Part shown: positions 1 to 13,000 of the stretch, piece after piece
Numbering within the stretch: the first letter of the stretch is position 1
Layout of the letters: every line of letters starts with the position of its first letter
Assembly (NCBI RefSeq): GCF_000234665.1
Contig: NC_018334.1
Location: 806,001 to 870,000 of the forward strand
Direction: 5' to 3'
Length of the DNA: 64,000 bases
Origin: Leishmania mexicana MHOM/GT/2001/U1103
Lineage: Eukaryota > Euglenozoa > Kinetoplastea > Trypanosomatida > Trypanosomatidae
Program-made: the position numbers and the translations under genes
The notes under the pieces: generated by a model
What the model was told of the DNA's origin: nothing
What the model saw: the letters and a program-made list of their open reading frames with translations, nothing else
Databases searched by the model: none

Positions 1-428
1 AGCAGGGAGTCGTTGCTGCTGCCATAGTCTCGCGGTTACCTGTAGATTGCTTGGCCGAGCACAGCTCAGGGTTTGTTTGTATGGAGGGCCTTGAGCGCGA
101 AAGAGGACACGGCCTGCGCGGGCATGTCCACGAGAGAGAGAGAGGCGGAAGGGGAGGGGATAAGAGCAACATGCAACGCCGCCACTTCACCTGGGCCACG
201 TCTTCGGGGGTTTATCTCACGTGAGCGCCCGCATACGGGACCAGCTTATATATTTGTGCGTGTGTGTAGCGCAGGGGTTTAGTTAAGAAAAACGCTGCTT
301 GCCGCCTCCTATATTCGTGATCGCGCCGTGCCTTTAACGAAAAATAGAGGGGAGGGTGTCATCATGGGATTGGGGAGGGAGAGGAAGAGAGTAAGTGAGG
401 GTCTGAGAACTATGCCTCTCTTGATTCT
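1..428. other. Spacer downstream of the NAP gene (likely 3'UTR)
   Basis: No credible gene is visible. The stretch is mixed-composition DNA that lies immediately 3' of the minus-strand nucleosome assembly protein gene, so it probably holds its 3'UTR and the start of the next spacer. Short purine runs are present near 130-165 and 370-395. Confidence 0.5.
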
Positions 429-1652
429 CTACTGCTGCTTGCACTCCTGCTGCGGAGGCTGCTGACCTGCAGCACCACCACGCCCGCCACGGCCACCAGG
501 CGTAGCACCACCGCCGCGCTGACGGACGATGTTGCGGAAGTTCGATGCGCCAGCTGGCGCCTCGTCTTCGTCATCGTCTTCGTCCTCGTCCTTCTCCTCG
601 TCCTCGCTGTCGCTCTCCTCATCCTCACTGTTTCCAAAGCCGTACTGCTCGCGCAGCTCCTTGCCGGTCTCCACCACAGCTTCGCCAGTGTAGTAGAAGA
701 TGGCGCGCGGCACCACCGCCTGCGTCAGCGCCGTCCCGACCTCGACGTCCATCTCCATCTCTTGCTCGAGGAAGTCTTCATCGTCGCCATCCTCATCATC
801 ATCATCCTTGTCTGGGTTGGGCGGGGAGAAGAAGTTGAAGAAGGACTCGCACGGATCTTCGCGCTCCACGACACGCATCTGGCCGGTCTTCTTGTTGCGC
901 TGCTTCTTCTGCTTGACGGTCACGGTCAGGTTCTTCTTCGAGGACTTCCAGTTGATGTCGCAGCCAACCACGTCTGTGATGCGCGGCTCGCCGTGGTCCT
1001 CGTCGTACTCGGTGTGGTATTCCTTCGTGAGCGTTTCATTTGTGAAGTAATCGTTGGGAGAAAAGTGGAAGACGAGGCGGTCGCCCTTCTCCGGGTCACC
1101 CTCGACAAACCCGCGCTCGATGTCAGTAAGGTGCATGAGGGCGTCACGGTCCTTCTCAGTAATCATGCTGTTCACGGCTTCCGAGTTGCTCATGGCGGTC
1201 AGCCAAAACGCCGGGATGCCGCCGGACGGGCTCGCCGCCGCCTTAGCCAGTGCGCTGTTCTGCTTCTCATCCACCGGATCGACAAACTTCACACCCTTCT
1301 TCGCCGGAGCAGCATCGTCCTTCTTCTCCGGCTCGGTGGGCGCCGCCGTGCAACCAATGCCCTGCAGCTCCTCCTCCGTGATGTCGCGTGTGCCCGTGAC
1401 TATTTCCTTGCGAACAGCGAAGAGCTTCTGGTTCTCTGCGGCGCACTCGTTGGCCAGCGCCGCAATCTCAGCACGCAGGCGCTGGCGCACCTCGTAGTAC
1501 TCCTTCAGTAGGCCCTGCAGCGCGTACACGCGGCGGCGCTCTGCGACGGTCATCTCTGTCATGACGGCAACCATGTCCACCTCACTGCTGCTCGCCTCCG
1601 AGGTATCGGTGGCGGTGCGCGCCATCGGGTCCACGTGCACCTGAGATGGCAT
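429..1652 (-). CDS. Nucleosome assembly protein (NAP family histone chaperone)
   Basis: The 407-aa product is a NAP/SET-family histone chaperone, expected to bind H2A-H2B or H3-H4 and act in chromatin assembly and histone shuttling. An N-terminal helix (about residues 35-75, with the run LLKEYYEVRQRLRAEI) matches the long NAP dimerisation helix. The NAP fold covers about 120-330 and includes IPAFWLTAMSNSE, the earmuff segment around DYFTNETLTKEY, and FFNFFSPPNPD. A strongly acidic tail follows from about residue 339, then an RGG-rich end (GGRGGRGG) before the stop. The acidic tail is typical of the family; the RGG end is less usual and hints at RNA binding or arginine methylation. Length is normal for NAP1-like proteins. 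I kept the first Met; internal Mets at about residues 10, 27 and 31 are alternatives. A likely spliced-leader acceptor lies about 80 nt upstream. Confidence 0.93.
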   Translation of the reverse strand: MPSQVHVDPMARTATDTSEASSSEVDMVAVMTEMTVAERRRVYALQGLLKEYYEVRQRLRAEIAALANECAAENQKLFAVRKEIVTGTRDITEEELQGIGCTAAPTEPEKKDDAAPAKKGVKFVDPVDEKQNSALAKAAASPSGGIPAFWLTAMSNSEAVNSMITEKDRDALMHLTDIERGFVEGDPEKGDRLVFHFSPNDYFTNETLTKEYHTEYDEDHGEPRITDVVGCDINWKSSKKNLTVTVKQKKQRNKKTGQMRVVEREDPCESFFNFFSPPNPDKDDDDEDGDDEDFLEQEMEMDVEVGTALTQAVVPRAIFYYTGEAVVETGKELREQYGFGNSEDEESDSEDEEKDEDEDDDEDEAPAGASNFRNIVRQRGGGATPGGRGGRGGAAGQQPPQQECKQQ

Positions 1653-4600
1653 CGTTACCGGTGCTGAAGTGATGGGTAGGAGGCTTGGACAGTCGAGGAA
1701 AAGGGAAAGCTGAGGCGCCCAGACAAGAGGTGCTGAGCGCGTAGGACGGAGGAGGAAATCAAGAGAAGAAAAAGAGAGAGAGAGCTGCAGACGACAGAGA
1801 GGGGAAGGAGGGGGCGCAAGAGAATGGCAAGAGGTGAGCAGATGAGAATGGTGGTGGTAGCGGTGGTGGGGAGGGATACGATGAGGGACATAGGCAAGCC
1901 AGCTCTGTGCTGTGTGGGCAGGAAAAGGATATGCGGGCGCGATTCAAATCGCACCACCACTCCATCGGCGGTTGCACACGTCCCATCAGTATCCATCGGA
2001 GGCCCTTTCGGGTGGTCCGGCATGTCTCGCACCGACAGGGCAAGGGAGGGAGGGTGGTGGTGGCGGTGAACAAGTGCGCACACGTACTTTGTCATTCACC
2101 TCCCCCACTCCTCTTCGAACACAGAGCCAAGTTAGGCAACGCATCAGCTTACCGCGAGGGTACATGGTCCTACGGTGGATGGTGACCGCTCCGAATAAGC
2201 GGCAGGGTCGTGGCGCCCTCGCCGTTTGACAGACCATCAGGCTCTCCACACAAATGAGGAGCACCTCTGATATTTTTCTGGCTTTGTGCTCATTACTCAG
2301 CAGGCGCGTGTGCCGAGGACCGTCAGGGTTCGCCCATGCGCGAGCGAGCGTAAGAAGCAGAGAAGGGAAGAACGCCTCTCGGCCAGCGAAGATAAGAGAG
2401 AGAGTGTACAAGAAGATCTACAGCCAACTCACGTGCAGGTCCGCATTGACAGGCCACATCAGGAGGAAGATGCTCATGCGCCGGAAGGGCAAAGCGAGAG
2501 AGAGGGTGAGGAATGAGCACAACGCAGCGGGACAACACGCGATCATGGGCGAGGCGGAAACACTTGCGTATCACTCCAAGCAACGAATATATATATATAT
2601 ATGCATGTAGGTATACACACGAGAAGGGCGCTCTACACACGCACGCGCATAGGGGAAAACGCAGACAAGTCGAAGGACGAGGGACAAAGCAGCGGCGAAT
2701 CAAAGGATCATCTAGACACCTACTACAGATATATATATATAGAGAGAAAGGGAAAGCATGGAGTAAGCGGGGAAGGGTTTGGGGAGGGAGGGGAAAGGGA
2801 AGTCGATCAAGAGACACAGCACAGGAGTGCAATATACATATATATATAAAGGTAAACACACACACACATCAATGAGAGAGGGATCACAGCAGTGCTGTTG
2901 ATTCGCTTCCGATGCACGCACACATGTACCCCAACGAGGACACCTAGCAGAGGGTGGGGGGGGGACAAAGCAGAAAAAAATAGGAGAGACACCGATGGGA
3001 TGTCTCAGAGGTATCCTGTAGGCGCAGGCAGACAACGTCATACTCGTTACATGGCCGATGTAGACGAGAAGCGAAGGGGAAAAGAGAGGTGGGGGGGGGG
3101 AAGAGCAACGCGAGAGCCGGGGGAAACTACGGGGGAAAATCACCTGGTGAGGACCGGGTAACGGGGAGAGAGAATGGGGGCAAGGAAAAAAAAGAAGGTC
3201 ATCACTCTGTTGAGGGGTTCCATCACCACCCACTGGTCTGTGATGGGGGACGTCACAAACCTTTTAGACGTCTCCAGGTAGGGGGAGGGGGCTGTCTTCT
3301 GTGCTCTGCCCCTACGGAACCGCTGCTTGTCTTCTCGATGCCCTCTACCAAAGCGCAGGGTCCGCCCTTCCTTATCCACCATATCTCTTACCCGGGGGCT
3401 GGCGTGATGGCGGTTGGCCGGGATGGTGCTGGACTGGAGCGCACACACGAGGCAGTAAAACTAGTTGCCATCTTCCCCAGCAAAGGAGAGAAGACAGGGA
3501 TCCGCCAAGCAAACATACGCACACACACACACGCGCACACAACCATACAAAGAGATAAAGGAAAACATCAACAGGAGTGAAGATGAGCCATGTCAAACCG
3601 GAAGAAGGGAGCGGGTCCTACCGTCCTCACGCGCTTGTATGGACGTACCGAGGAAGATGGGGTGAGGGTGAGGGTGAGGGAGGGGGGGGGTGCAGAGGTG
3701 GTGAGGCAGTTGTGTTGCACAGGGGGGGGGGCAGCACAGCTCACCGTGGGGTCACAAGAAAAGACACAGTTGCGCGCTTATGCATGGGTGCTTGTGTGCG
3801 GCTGACGCAAGAGTGTGCGTGGGGTTTTCAGGATTTCTCCCTGCTCAACCTCCCTCCATCCAGCACCGCCATACCATGGTCGCACACCTGAGATCCACAC
3901 CTACACTTATACGGTCAAGCGCTCTTAGTTACAACCGTTGTCGGGACGAGCAGGACGGAGAGCGAGTAGAGATAGAGAGAAAGAAAACATGAAGATCAAC
4001 ACACCCGCGCGTACACACACACAGAGACAGAGGGGAGAGTAGCTATGAGGCAAACCCGCAGACACACGCAGGCATTCCGGGTCGAGAATTCAAGAGAAAA
4101 GGATAGGAAGACGCCACACGTGTACGGGGCATCAACACAGTCTTTCATGCTACACAGCCCTCCACCTCCATCAAAGGCGGTGACGTGGTGGTTGCTACAC
4201 CGTCGAGTGCGAAGGACGGTGCTGCGTGAAAAGCACGCGGAATCGGAAGAGAGGGAATCTCCAGGTGCGGGTGGGCTCCTCTGCTGTGGAGCTCAGCTCA
4301 CTTTATTCGTCTCTCTCTCCGCGGTTCTAGCATGTGCCAGGGAAGCCAACGGGTGATGAGAGAGGTGCCACAACGCAACCACAGCGCTGCGGCCGCACAA
4401 AGGTGTGTGTGTGTGGGTGGACAGTGTCAGAAGGAGAACGAGAAACAGACGGAGGGCAATCAAACAGTCGCAACGGAGGCGTTTGAAAATTCGAAAATAA
4501 AAGAGGCACGAGACGAGTGCGGACTCAGGGAGGGCCATCCCACGTACAAGAAGCAGCGAAGAGAAGAGGGGAGGACACCGCGCCGTGAACCATCCACAAT

Positions 4601-6485
4601 CGACAGGTAAGCGAAAACAACGAAAAAGACAACAAAGCAATGGAGAGGGGAGGGGGAGGGGAGGGTGAGCACACGGTGTACAACACGCCGATAGATGGGG
4701 CGCATAGCACGCACACACAATCATGAAAAACCAAACAACAAACAACAAAAAAACGGATGTGAACAAGAAGAGGGGAGCGGTGAGAAAAGGACCTTTAAAA
4801 AAATTCCCCCACCCCCATGTTTTTCCTATACGTATACACATATATATATACACATATGTGTGTGTGTGTTGTACCATGACTACGCATGCACGTAGAGCCC
4901 GTATTATGGTCACGGAGGGGGGATGGGGGAAAGGGACTGTACATGAGGAATGACACGTAAGCTATAAGACACACAAGCGTACATGGCACAGAAACAATAC
5001 ACACACACAACGACAGAGAGAGGAGGGACCGTGGCAGGCGTCACTACAACCAATGGAAGAGGTCCGAAGACCCCCATCATTCCTGAGTACATATGGGCTA
5101 TCATATAGAGACAGACAGAGGGATGGAGAGTGAGAATGTGCCCGGGGGGCGTATAAATGCGCACGCGTGCTCGCTGTCCCAACGGACACAGCAAAGCAGT
5201 AACGGCAACAACGAAGAAACAAAAAACAGTATCCTTATGTGCGAGCATGTCTTTCTCTGCTTTGCTCTCACGCTCCCTGCTAGGCCACGGCGCGGGCATG
5301 AGCGCGCATATGTGTGTCTGTGTGCAAGCACTCCCGCGTCTTCGCCAGCGTGAGAAAAAGGGGGAGAGATATGGAAGAAAGGAAAGGGGGAGTTACACTG
5401 AGGCCATTGAGCGAGTCAGCACATTCGCCTCCATCGGTCCAACATCGGGCACGCGTGCGGTCGTGCCGCGCACACCGAGGCCATGCCGGCAGGAATAGAG
5501 CGCGCCTTTCCTACAAAACAGTACAGATGCGTCCCTATATGCCGGTGCTTGTGTACAGGCGAGAGTGCGGGGCCGACTGCCCTTCCAGCTTCCGGTCGCA
5601 CCGGATGGGGACATGAAGGGGGCTGTGTGGGTGAGGCTTACTCTGTAGACACGGGCAGTGGAAACAACGAGAGAGGGGGCCACAAGGTCACTGCGGCCCG
5701 TTCGCAGCCAAAACGGAGACGAGAAGGAACACTCACAGGCAGAGCAAAGAGCGCGCCTCCACCGGTGCAGGAAAAGAAAGGCCCCAGCGTGTCCCCCCCG
5801 GATCTCGTCGCACCGTTGTGCACCGAGAAAAGCGTGCGTGGGATGCACACAGCGAAGAGATGAGTGGTTCGCCTCCCGCATGGACCGGTGCACTCACTCA
5901 CTGGCGTGGGACGGAGGAGGGGAGGGCGGAGAGGGAGTCCGCAGCACTCACACTGCCCAAGGAGCGCCTTCACGCTAGTATACATAGATGTATACATGTA
6001 TAGGTGTATACTGGCGAGGGTGGGGGTGGGGTACACATCAGAGAGCGGAAACAGAGAAACCAAGAAGGAAAAGCCGACACAGAAAAGAAAGGAACACACA
6101 GCAGAAGATTACGAGCGTAGAGAGAGAGCATGGGAGGCAAGGCAGAAGTCAGAGGTGGCGATGGGGAAGCATCAGAGCGGAGGGCCGGTCAAATTGTCAG
6201 ACGATCACCATCGAATGGGACTGGGATAGATACAAAGAGCGCGAGAGAGAGAGAGAGGGCGGGGGAAGATAAGGGACGGGCGCGTTGACGGGTAGACACG
6301 GACCTTTCTGATTCATCTCTCCACCTCCTTGGAAAAACAAAACGAGAGAAGGGATGGACTCGATACATAGACACCGGGAGTCTATATATATATATATAAC
6401 GCACAAGGGCAAACACAGGCATGGGCACTCGCTCTGACCGTTGTAGGGAGCATGCGTATGAGAGTGTCTGTACCTGTGAGTGCAC
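1653..6485. other. Long intergenic region (5'UTR of NAP and 3'UTR of the 375-aa gene)
   Basis: I see no supportable gene in 4.8 kb. The DNA is a patchwork of GA-rich runs, CA/TG microsatellites and short TA runs (about 2588-2603, 2730-2742, 2833-2849, 4838-4857, 6383-6399) plus G-runs (3092-3101, 3685-3694, 3721-3731). Open frames here are low-complexity (Ser/Pro/Leu, or His/Thr) and look like by-products of the repeats. A less repetitive GC-richer patch at about 5400-5960 has no recognisable product. Confidence 0.6.
1733..1734 (-). promoter_or_regulatory. Predicted spliced-leader acceptor AG for the NAP gene
   Basis: On the minus strand a polypyrimidine tract (about 1742-1785) is followed by the first AG here, about 80 nt before the ATG at 1652. 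This fits the trypanosomatid trans-splicing pattern. Prediction only. Confidence 0.4.
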
Positions 6486-7613
6486 TCACCTGTACGGGAC
6501 AGACTGGCCGTAGACCTCCTCAGACAGCGTGCGCCGGTGAAGCAGCGCCGCGCGGCGGTCGGCGCGCTGCTCAGCCGTCAGGAGTAGGGGGTCTTGCGCA
6601 AGATCTTGGTATGTGAAGGGCACCCCGGGATGCGGGAAGCTGACAGTTGGCGCCGTAGTTGGCGACAACGCCTTTTTGGAAGTCCCCTTGCCCTTCTTGT
6701 ACTTCGGGATACTCTTGCCGCTGTGGATATCCGACAGCTCGTCTAGCGTCATGGTAGCCTGCACGACAGCAGGGACTACCACTCCGGTCGGAACCGCGTT
6801 GATGCGCTTCTGCAGAACGCTCATGCGGTACTGGAAGACGCTGCTGATGTACTCCGCTTGAGGGATGGCGCGCGTGCAAAGACCAGCTACGATGTTCGCC
6901 ACATTGGCATGCACAGTCGGCGAGGCGACAGTTGCAACGGTGGGGCTCGCCTTTTCCATCTGTTCCAAATCGCCATCGTTCAGAAGATTTGAAACCAGGT
7001 CATTCATCCTCACCAGCACCGGTGCATGCGGGCTGCCGCGCTGCCTGCGCAGGTACTCACGCTGCTGCATGCGCATTGCACTCACCTCTTTCGTGGTCCA
7101 GGTGAAGTCGAAGACGTCGCCGCGTGGATGGTCGACCTTGGCATTCGCTTCACAGTCGGTGCTCACAGAGACACCCGCATTCTCTGCTGCCAGCTCGTTG
7201 TCGCCGCAGCTGGCGAGGGAGTCTGCTCGCTGGTTCGGCGAGCGTCGAGTCTCGTCCGCCTGGCGGTAGAGGCGATGTATCGGCGGCGGAAGCACAACCA
7301 CCTTCTTGGTTGCACGTTCTGCCATGAACGGGACCATGATGCTGCTGCGGCACAAGAAGCGGCGGATAGCCGACAAAGTGGAGACAGGGGACGGCTGAGG
7401 GGAAGCGTGGGTGTCATCCGTCACCGGTGCCATCGGCGCTGATCCTTTTGCAAGAGTGCACAGCGTCGCTACGGGCGCTTTCGGGGTGGGGGTAGCGTGC
7501 GTAGCAGATGACGTCGTAATCGCCCACTCCTCATCGATCTTTACCGGGGATGTGAGCGTTCTCGGGCACGTAAAGAGCTGGGACGTCCCGGAGGAGGGGG
7601 CGGCGCACGCCAT
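6486..7613 (-). CDS. Conserved-looking hypothetical protein, 375 aa
   Basis: I do not recognise a family. Choosing the ATG at 7613 (protein begins MACAAPSSGTSQ) gives 375 aa; the frame stays open upstream to 7889, but that extension is low-complexity Ser/Pro and lies beyond a likely splice acceptor at 7742. The protein is hydrophilic with no clear signal peptide or membrane span. The first 120 residues are Ser/Thr/Ala/Pro-rich and look disordered. A more ordered part follows, with charged helical text (MRMQQREYLRRQRGSP; LVRMNDLVSNLLNDGDLEQMEK) and a basic patch (KYKKGKGTSKK). The last 40 residues (LTAEQRADRRAALLHRRTLSEEVYGQ) are again helical. Balanced amino-acid use and a sharp break from the flanking repeats support a real gene. 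Function unknown. Confidence 0.7.
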   Translation of the reverse strand: MACAAPSSGTSQLFTCPRTLTSPVKIDEEWAITTSSATHATPTPKAPVATLCTLAKGSAPMAPVTDDTHASPQPSPVSTLSAIRRFLCRSSIMVPFMAERATKKVVVLPPPIHRLYRQADETRRSPNQRADSLASCGDNELAAENAGVSVSTDCEANAKVDHPRGDVFDFTWTTKEVSAMRMQQREYLRRQRGSPHAPVLVRMNDLVSNLLNDGDLEQMEKASPTVATVASPTVHANVANIVAGLCTRAIPQAEYISSVFQYRMSVLQKRINAVPTGVVVPAVVQATMTLDELSDIHSGKSIPKYKKGKGTSKKALSPTTAPTVSFPHPGVPFTYQDLAQDPLLLTAEQRADRRAALLHRRTLSEEVYGQSVPYR

Positions 7614-10027
7614 TTGTGAGAGCGAGAGAGTGGGCGGAGAAGAGAAGGTAGAGCCGGCGAGGCGGGGGCGTGGGTGGGCAGGGGAGGCGAAGCGTAGAGA
7701 GGTGTGCCAAAGTTCGTGCGTGTCTACGTGTGTTGATGTGTCTCGAAAAAATTCGACACGTGAAATCGACACAGCGGGGGAGGGAGTAAGTGAGGAGGAG
7801 CAAGACACAGGGGGCAAAAGAGAGAAAGCATAGGAAAGTGTTGGCCGCAACAGAGAAGGCACAAAACGGCAAGACGCGTTAGACTGCAAGAGAGAGAGAG
7901 ATGGATGGATACATGTATACGTCTGCGAGCGCGTGTGCGCGTGGTGTTAGCACTCGCGCCTGCCGTTATCTATTCCTGACAATGGACGTGTGGTAATGGC
8001 TTAGACGAGAAGCGGTAAGGAGAGACAGTAGAAACGGCAGAAATCAGCATTCACCGCGGTGACGTGATGAGGGGGGGGGGAGGGCTTCGAGACGAGGAGA
8101 GCGGGAAGGGAGGCTGTGGTGCGTGGGGCGAGGCCAAGACCACTTGCCAGTCTCTCCGTGGCGCGCTCTCACACCGGTCTCTCCCTCCCTCCATAAGCGT
8201 CTCGATGTGTTTGTATAGTGTCGACGGCTTCAGATGTACCGGAAGGAAATGAGCACGCCGAGAAAAGGTTCGTGCCCGTGATGAGGGAGTGCAGGAAAAA
8301 CGGCGCGCAGAGCACCAGAGAGAGAGAGAGGAAAAAGGGTAGAAAGAAAAAGACCGCGGCACGATATTGCAGGCGCACACACATACACGCACACGGACAG
8401 ACATGGACAGACTCACGCACCCAACACAGACAAACACCGATACAAAAGAACAAAAGAACGCCAGTGAAGAGAGAATGGGGGGGGGTGAGTTTAGCATTAC
8501 AGAACGCACTAGCGCGAGGAAGGAGGACGACACATTTATACATACATACACACACATACATATCCATATATATATATATATATATGTACATGTGCTCGTA
8601 TGCCAACACCCACACAGAAAAGATGGAGGAGAACGCAATGGGGGAGATTGGTAACAGGGGCGTCGACTAAGGTAACGGTGGTGTTTGTGTGTCACTCGTG
8701 TATGAACAGCCCCCCCCCCTCCTCCCCCCACACACACATCTACACACATATATATATATATATACATATGCATACACATATACATGAACGAGAGGGAGGA
8801 GAGGGGGAAGGGAGGGAGAGTAAGAGACGAAGAGCGAGAAAACAAAAACAACAACGTCAAAAGTGAAATAGATCGCACACACACACACACATACATACAC
8901 ACATTACACGCTCATACACACACACACACATTAAAATGAAAGCGCTGACGTGAAAAGATAATACTAATAAAAAAAATAGGCGACCGAGGCGTGGAGGGAT
9001 TCAAAAACGGAAACGCACGCATTACGCACACACACACACGCACGAGTGTGCGAGGAGTGGCGAATTCGGATGCGCACCACAGGTGCCCGAACACTGGAAA
9101 AAATAAGAAACGTGAAGACGCCAGCGGAAAACTGTGTGTGTGTGTCTGGGTGGGCTGGGGGGGGGCACATTGGACACCATCGAATGGATGGGTGCAGGAT
9201 GGAAATCTCCAAGAGACAGAGCGCAGGTCTCAGACTTGCTCGCGTGCTCGCTCTCTCTCCCTCTGCCACGCGTGCCCACAGACGCGCGGCCATTTTACGC
9301 GTATGGAGGCGAAGGCTGCAAGACAAAAGGAGAGGGGGTAGAGCGAACATTAGGAGAGAGTCAGAGAGCTACAGTTGCTTGCCATGATACACACACACAC
9401 CCACACAGACACACAGACACACGGAGAAGCATACGCACGCACTAAATCACAAGCGAATGTACACACCTTTACACTCACATCACAACAAAAAAACCCGAAG
9501 AAAAAAATACAGGCAGGTATGCGCTTACGTGGATTCCTCCGCTCACGTGCGTGCGTGAGCGACAGTCAGTGCGAGAGCACCGAAACAAAGGGAACACAAA
9601 GAAGGGGAGAGGGGGAGGGGGGATGAAAGCGCGACCTCCCGAGACCATTGACAAGTGAACAGGGAATTATAGGCAGCGGAGCAACGCAACAACAGCGACA
9701 CAAAGAACCCGGAAAACAACGACGAGAGAGAGGGAGAAGGAAGAGGAGGAAGGCATACCAAGAGAGAGAGGGAACAGCACCTTGTACCGCCTTGCATCTG
9801 AAAGGGGACAGGAATTAAAGGCCAAACATGAAAGCTGATGCGATACTTGCAGAGGAGTCACACCAAACGAATACATACAGACACACTACATGGCGAGCAG
9901 CTAAATACACACGCACAGAGGCCACCAGGGAAAAAATCAACAGTGTGCCAAGCCACGCAGAGGGAGAGAGAGCGAGCGAGCGAAATACAGACTACGGGAC
10001 AAGAGAGACCTGAACATGCTGGCTTCT
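7614..10027. other. Intergenic region rich in microsatellites
   Basis: No gene is supported in 2.4 kb. Visible content: TA/CATA runs at about 8540-8590 and 8740-8780, CA runs at about 8875-8930 and 9020-9040, G-runs and GA-rich tracts. The largest frame (8051-8902, minus) is cysteine/valine and serine repeat text arising from these microsatellites. Confidence 0.6.
7742..7743 (-). promoter_or_regulatory. Predicted spliced-leader acceptor AG for the 375-aa gene
   Basis: A pyrimidine-rich stretch on the minus strand (about 7770-7825) and a T-run (7745-7751) are followed by this AG, about 130 nt before the ATG at 7613. It favours the shorter 375-aa protein over the longer open frame. Confidence 0.35.
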
Positions 10028-13000
10028 CTACCACAGCCATTTTCGTTCAACAACAAAATCTAGCGCCACAACCACAACCACGCACGCAAGGGAGAGTGAC
10101 ATGAGTGCCGCATGACCAGCACTCAGCACATAGCGGTTGGATAGAGTGTCACCGTTGCGAAACTGTAGACCCGCCCTGCCGCTCGCTGATACACCAGACA
10201 GCTGCAGCCCAGTGCACACCAGCGCAAGCACCAGCGCCATCAACACCGCTGCCTTCGCATAAAACAACAGCTTGGTCAGAACGCGCACCTGCTTGCAGTA
10301 CAGGCGTGTGTAGGACTTTCGAGCGCGCAGCAGAAAGAGGTCGATGGTGCGCTCGCCGGGAGAGTTCTCCGGGAGCACGTAGTCGGCTAAAGGCAGTCTG
10401 TCGTCGCTGTCCAGTCCGCGTTCACTGTCGCTGCCAGGCCAGTTGCCGGGCATCGACACACCCGCCGCATTCCGCTCCTCCGCGGTGCGCGCCGAGGAAA
10501 AGCTCTCCTCCAGCATGCTCTGGCTCACGATGCGTCGGTTCCGCGCAAACATCCAGTCCGTCGTCGCCGACACTGGCATCAGCGGCTCCGGGTGGTGGCC
10601 TCTGGCGGGCAAAGCACCGGGCACCGCCGGGACCCACATTGGCGCCATCGCACAGCCAATGCCGCTGCCAACACCGCCGCTGATCGCAGGCGGCGGAGGG
10701 GTGCTGCGCTGGCGGGCATCCTCTCGGGCCGCGTGTTCGCCGCTGTTGGCGTCCCAGTCCTCGTCGCTGCAGCTGCCGGCGTCCAAATGCGCGACGCCGG
10801 CTGTGCCACGCGTGGTGGTGCTAGGGGGTGCTGCATTTCTCGGACCGTGCTCCGGCTGAAGGTAGTATCCCTCACTGTACGGCGACGGGTGGCGGCCCAT
10901 CATAATGCCGGGCACACCCACGCTGCCGCCGCCGCTCGTCCCAGGCACCGTCATCCCGCCGGGCTTGTAGTATGGTGGCACAAGCAGCATCGCCGCGGCG
11001 GTGGTCGAGAACACTGACTGGGGGGTGTGCGCCGCTGATGGCTGCTGCTGCGGCGTCTGCATGGTCGACCGTGGGGGCGCCGTGGACGGGGAAGTGGACG
11101 ACATCGCGGATGCGTCGTTCGCTGTGGCGGCGGCGGGCTCGTCGGTGGTGTGACCAGCCTCGGTGCCAGCTTCGTGAGGTGTGCGGGGCGCTGCGGGTGC
11201 TGGTGCCGCTGTGAGCGGAATGGCCGCCGCCACGGCCCCCTGAGCGCGGTACAGGATCTCCATCGCCACGGAAGCGTCCGCATACAGCGCGGCGCGGAGG
11301 CGACGAAGCTTGGCACGCTGCACAGGGGCCATGCCTGCCGTGACCGCTATGAGGACGACGGCAAGCAGCATCCAGGCCTCGGCGAACACCAGGAGAATCG
11401 CAGATGGCGTGAGGCACGCCGGCGTCCCTGTTGCGCTGCTGGGGAAGCGAACATTGTACGGGTACACAACCATGTTCATGGCTAGCTGTGCCCTCGCGGT
11501 GAAGCGCATAGCACCTATTGCGTACGCGGTAGGCTCGTAGACGGTGATGTCGCATATGAGTACTTTCGCAGCCGTCGCAGAACCTCGGGAAGGGCTGCTG
11601 GGTGGACTGACGGGTTCTTGCCCGCACCTGTGCAGTAGGCTGGCGGGGGCTATCACAACGTAGTACCCCGTCTTGATCGCCGCGCATGCCGTGAGGTACT
11701 CGGCACAGGTGCGCATGAGGGGTTGGTACTCACGTAGCACATTTTTAGGGTCCGCGCTCGTAATAAGGTCCGCGGCGGAGATGATTTTCGAGCTGCTTGC
11801 GTCGGTGCCGTCTGGAAGGTACGCAGAGACGTCGGCATTGTGGATGATCGTGAGGTTCAGCATAGGTACCATGTTAGTGTCGCTGTCGCACGTGAGGGTG
11901 AGGGCGGCTTTTGCCCCCTGAGGGACAGAGCTGTGGAGGACGATGAGAACGTGGCTCGCATTGCCGCCATGCGGCGCCACAGCAGCGGGGGGCGCGCGCG
12001 TAGGAGCGTTGTGGCCGGGAGCATCGCTGTGCCCAGGAGCAGCAAGAGGGGGATGAGAGTGTGGCTCTCTTTCATGAGCGCGCAGGCTTTTTGAGACATT
12101 GTCCAGGCCACTGCCTCCGCTTCTCCAGCCGTGGCGCGCGTGGAGAGACAAAGCAGGAGAACTTGGGCCACGGTTGCCGGGAAAGGTGCGCCGGCCGATT
12201 GCCACGGGGGCCGCGATGCTCTGCAGCTGAGGCACCGGGTGTGTTGTTGCTGCTGGTAGATGAATGTACGAGCAGGAGCTCACGCGGGCCTGATCAATGC
12301 CGCTGTATGAGAACAGATCAGGGAACGGCGCATGCATGCCGTCGGTGATGGACCGCATCCACCCAGAGACCTGTCCCGCGGTGATCGTGTCGCACGCGTG
12401 GCTCTTGAACACGGTGCAGGGAGAAAACTCCGCATACGCGCTGATCTGCATACCGAGGACCCCTTCGATGCTGCGCTTGTAGACTGCTGAGTCTTGTACA
12501 TCCGTGACGCTGCGTGTGAAGTTCAAGTACGCTGTGCCGATCGGCGTGAAGAAGGAGCCGAGCAGCAGCCCCATTGCCGCCATGAGCACAAATAGGATGA
12601 GCGCGTAGTAGGTGCGCACCCGCTTGTCGGGGCTCGGGGGGACCGGAAGATCGAGGGAGATGGCGGGCGCGGCCTGGGCGACAACCGCGGCTGTCGTGGG
12701 GCTGGCTGGTGCGCCGGGGATGGCGTGGGGCTGGTGGGCAGGTGCGCCATCGGTGGGCTGCGGCATCATGCCCCAGGGTGCGTACACGACCGGCTGATGT
12801 ACGCGGAGGAGCCGCTGCGGTGGGTAGGGGGCGATCGGTGACGCGACAGACGGCCCCGGCGCCGCCGCCTCTCGCGGTGAGTGGAGAGAGTCATCACCGA
12901 CATACCGTTGCTCCAGCGGTCCAGGATGCGCTAGTGGCAGGATTTGAGGCGCGTGCGAATCGTACTGGTGGTAGTAGTAGCATAGATGGGCCTGCGGTTG

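Noticed and set aside
8051..8902. 283-aa minus-strand open frame
   Set aside because: Composed of Cys/Val and Ser/Leu runs generated by CA/TA microsatellites and GA-rich DNA; no domain.
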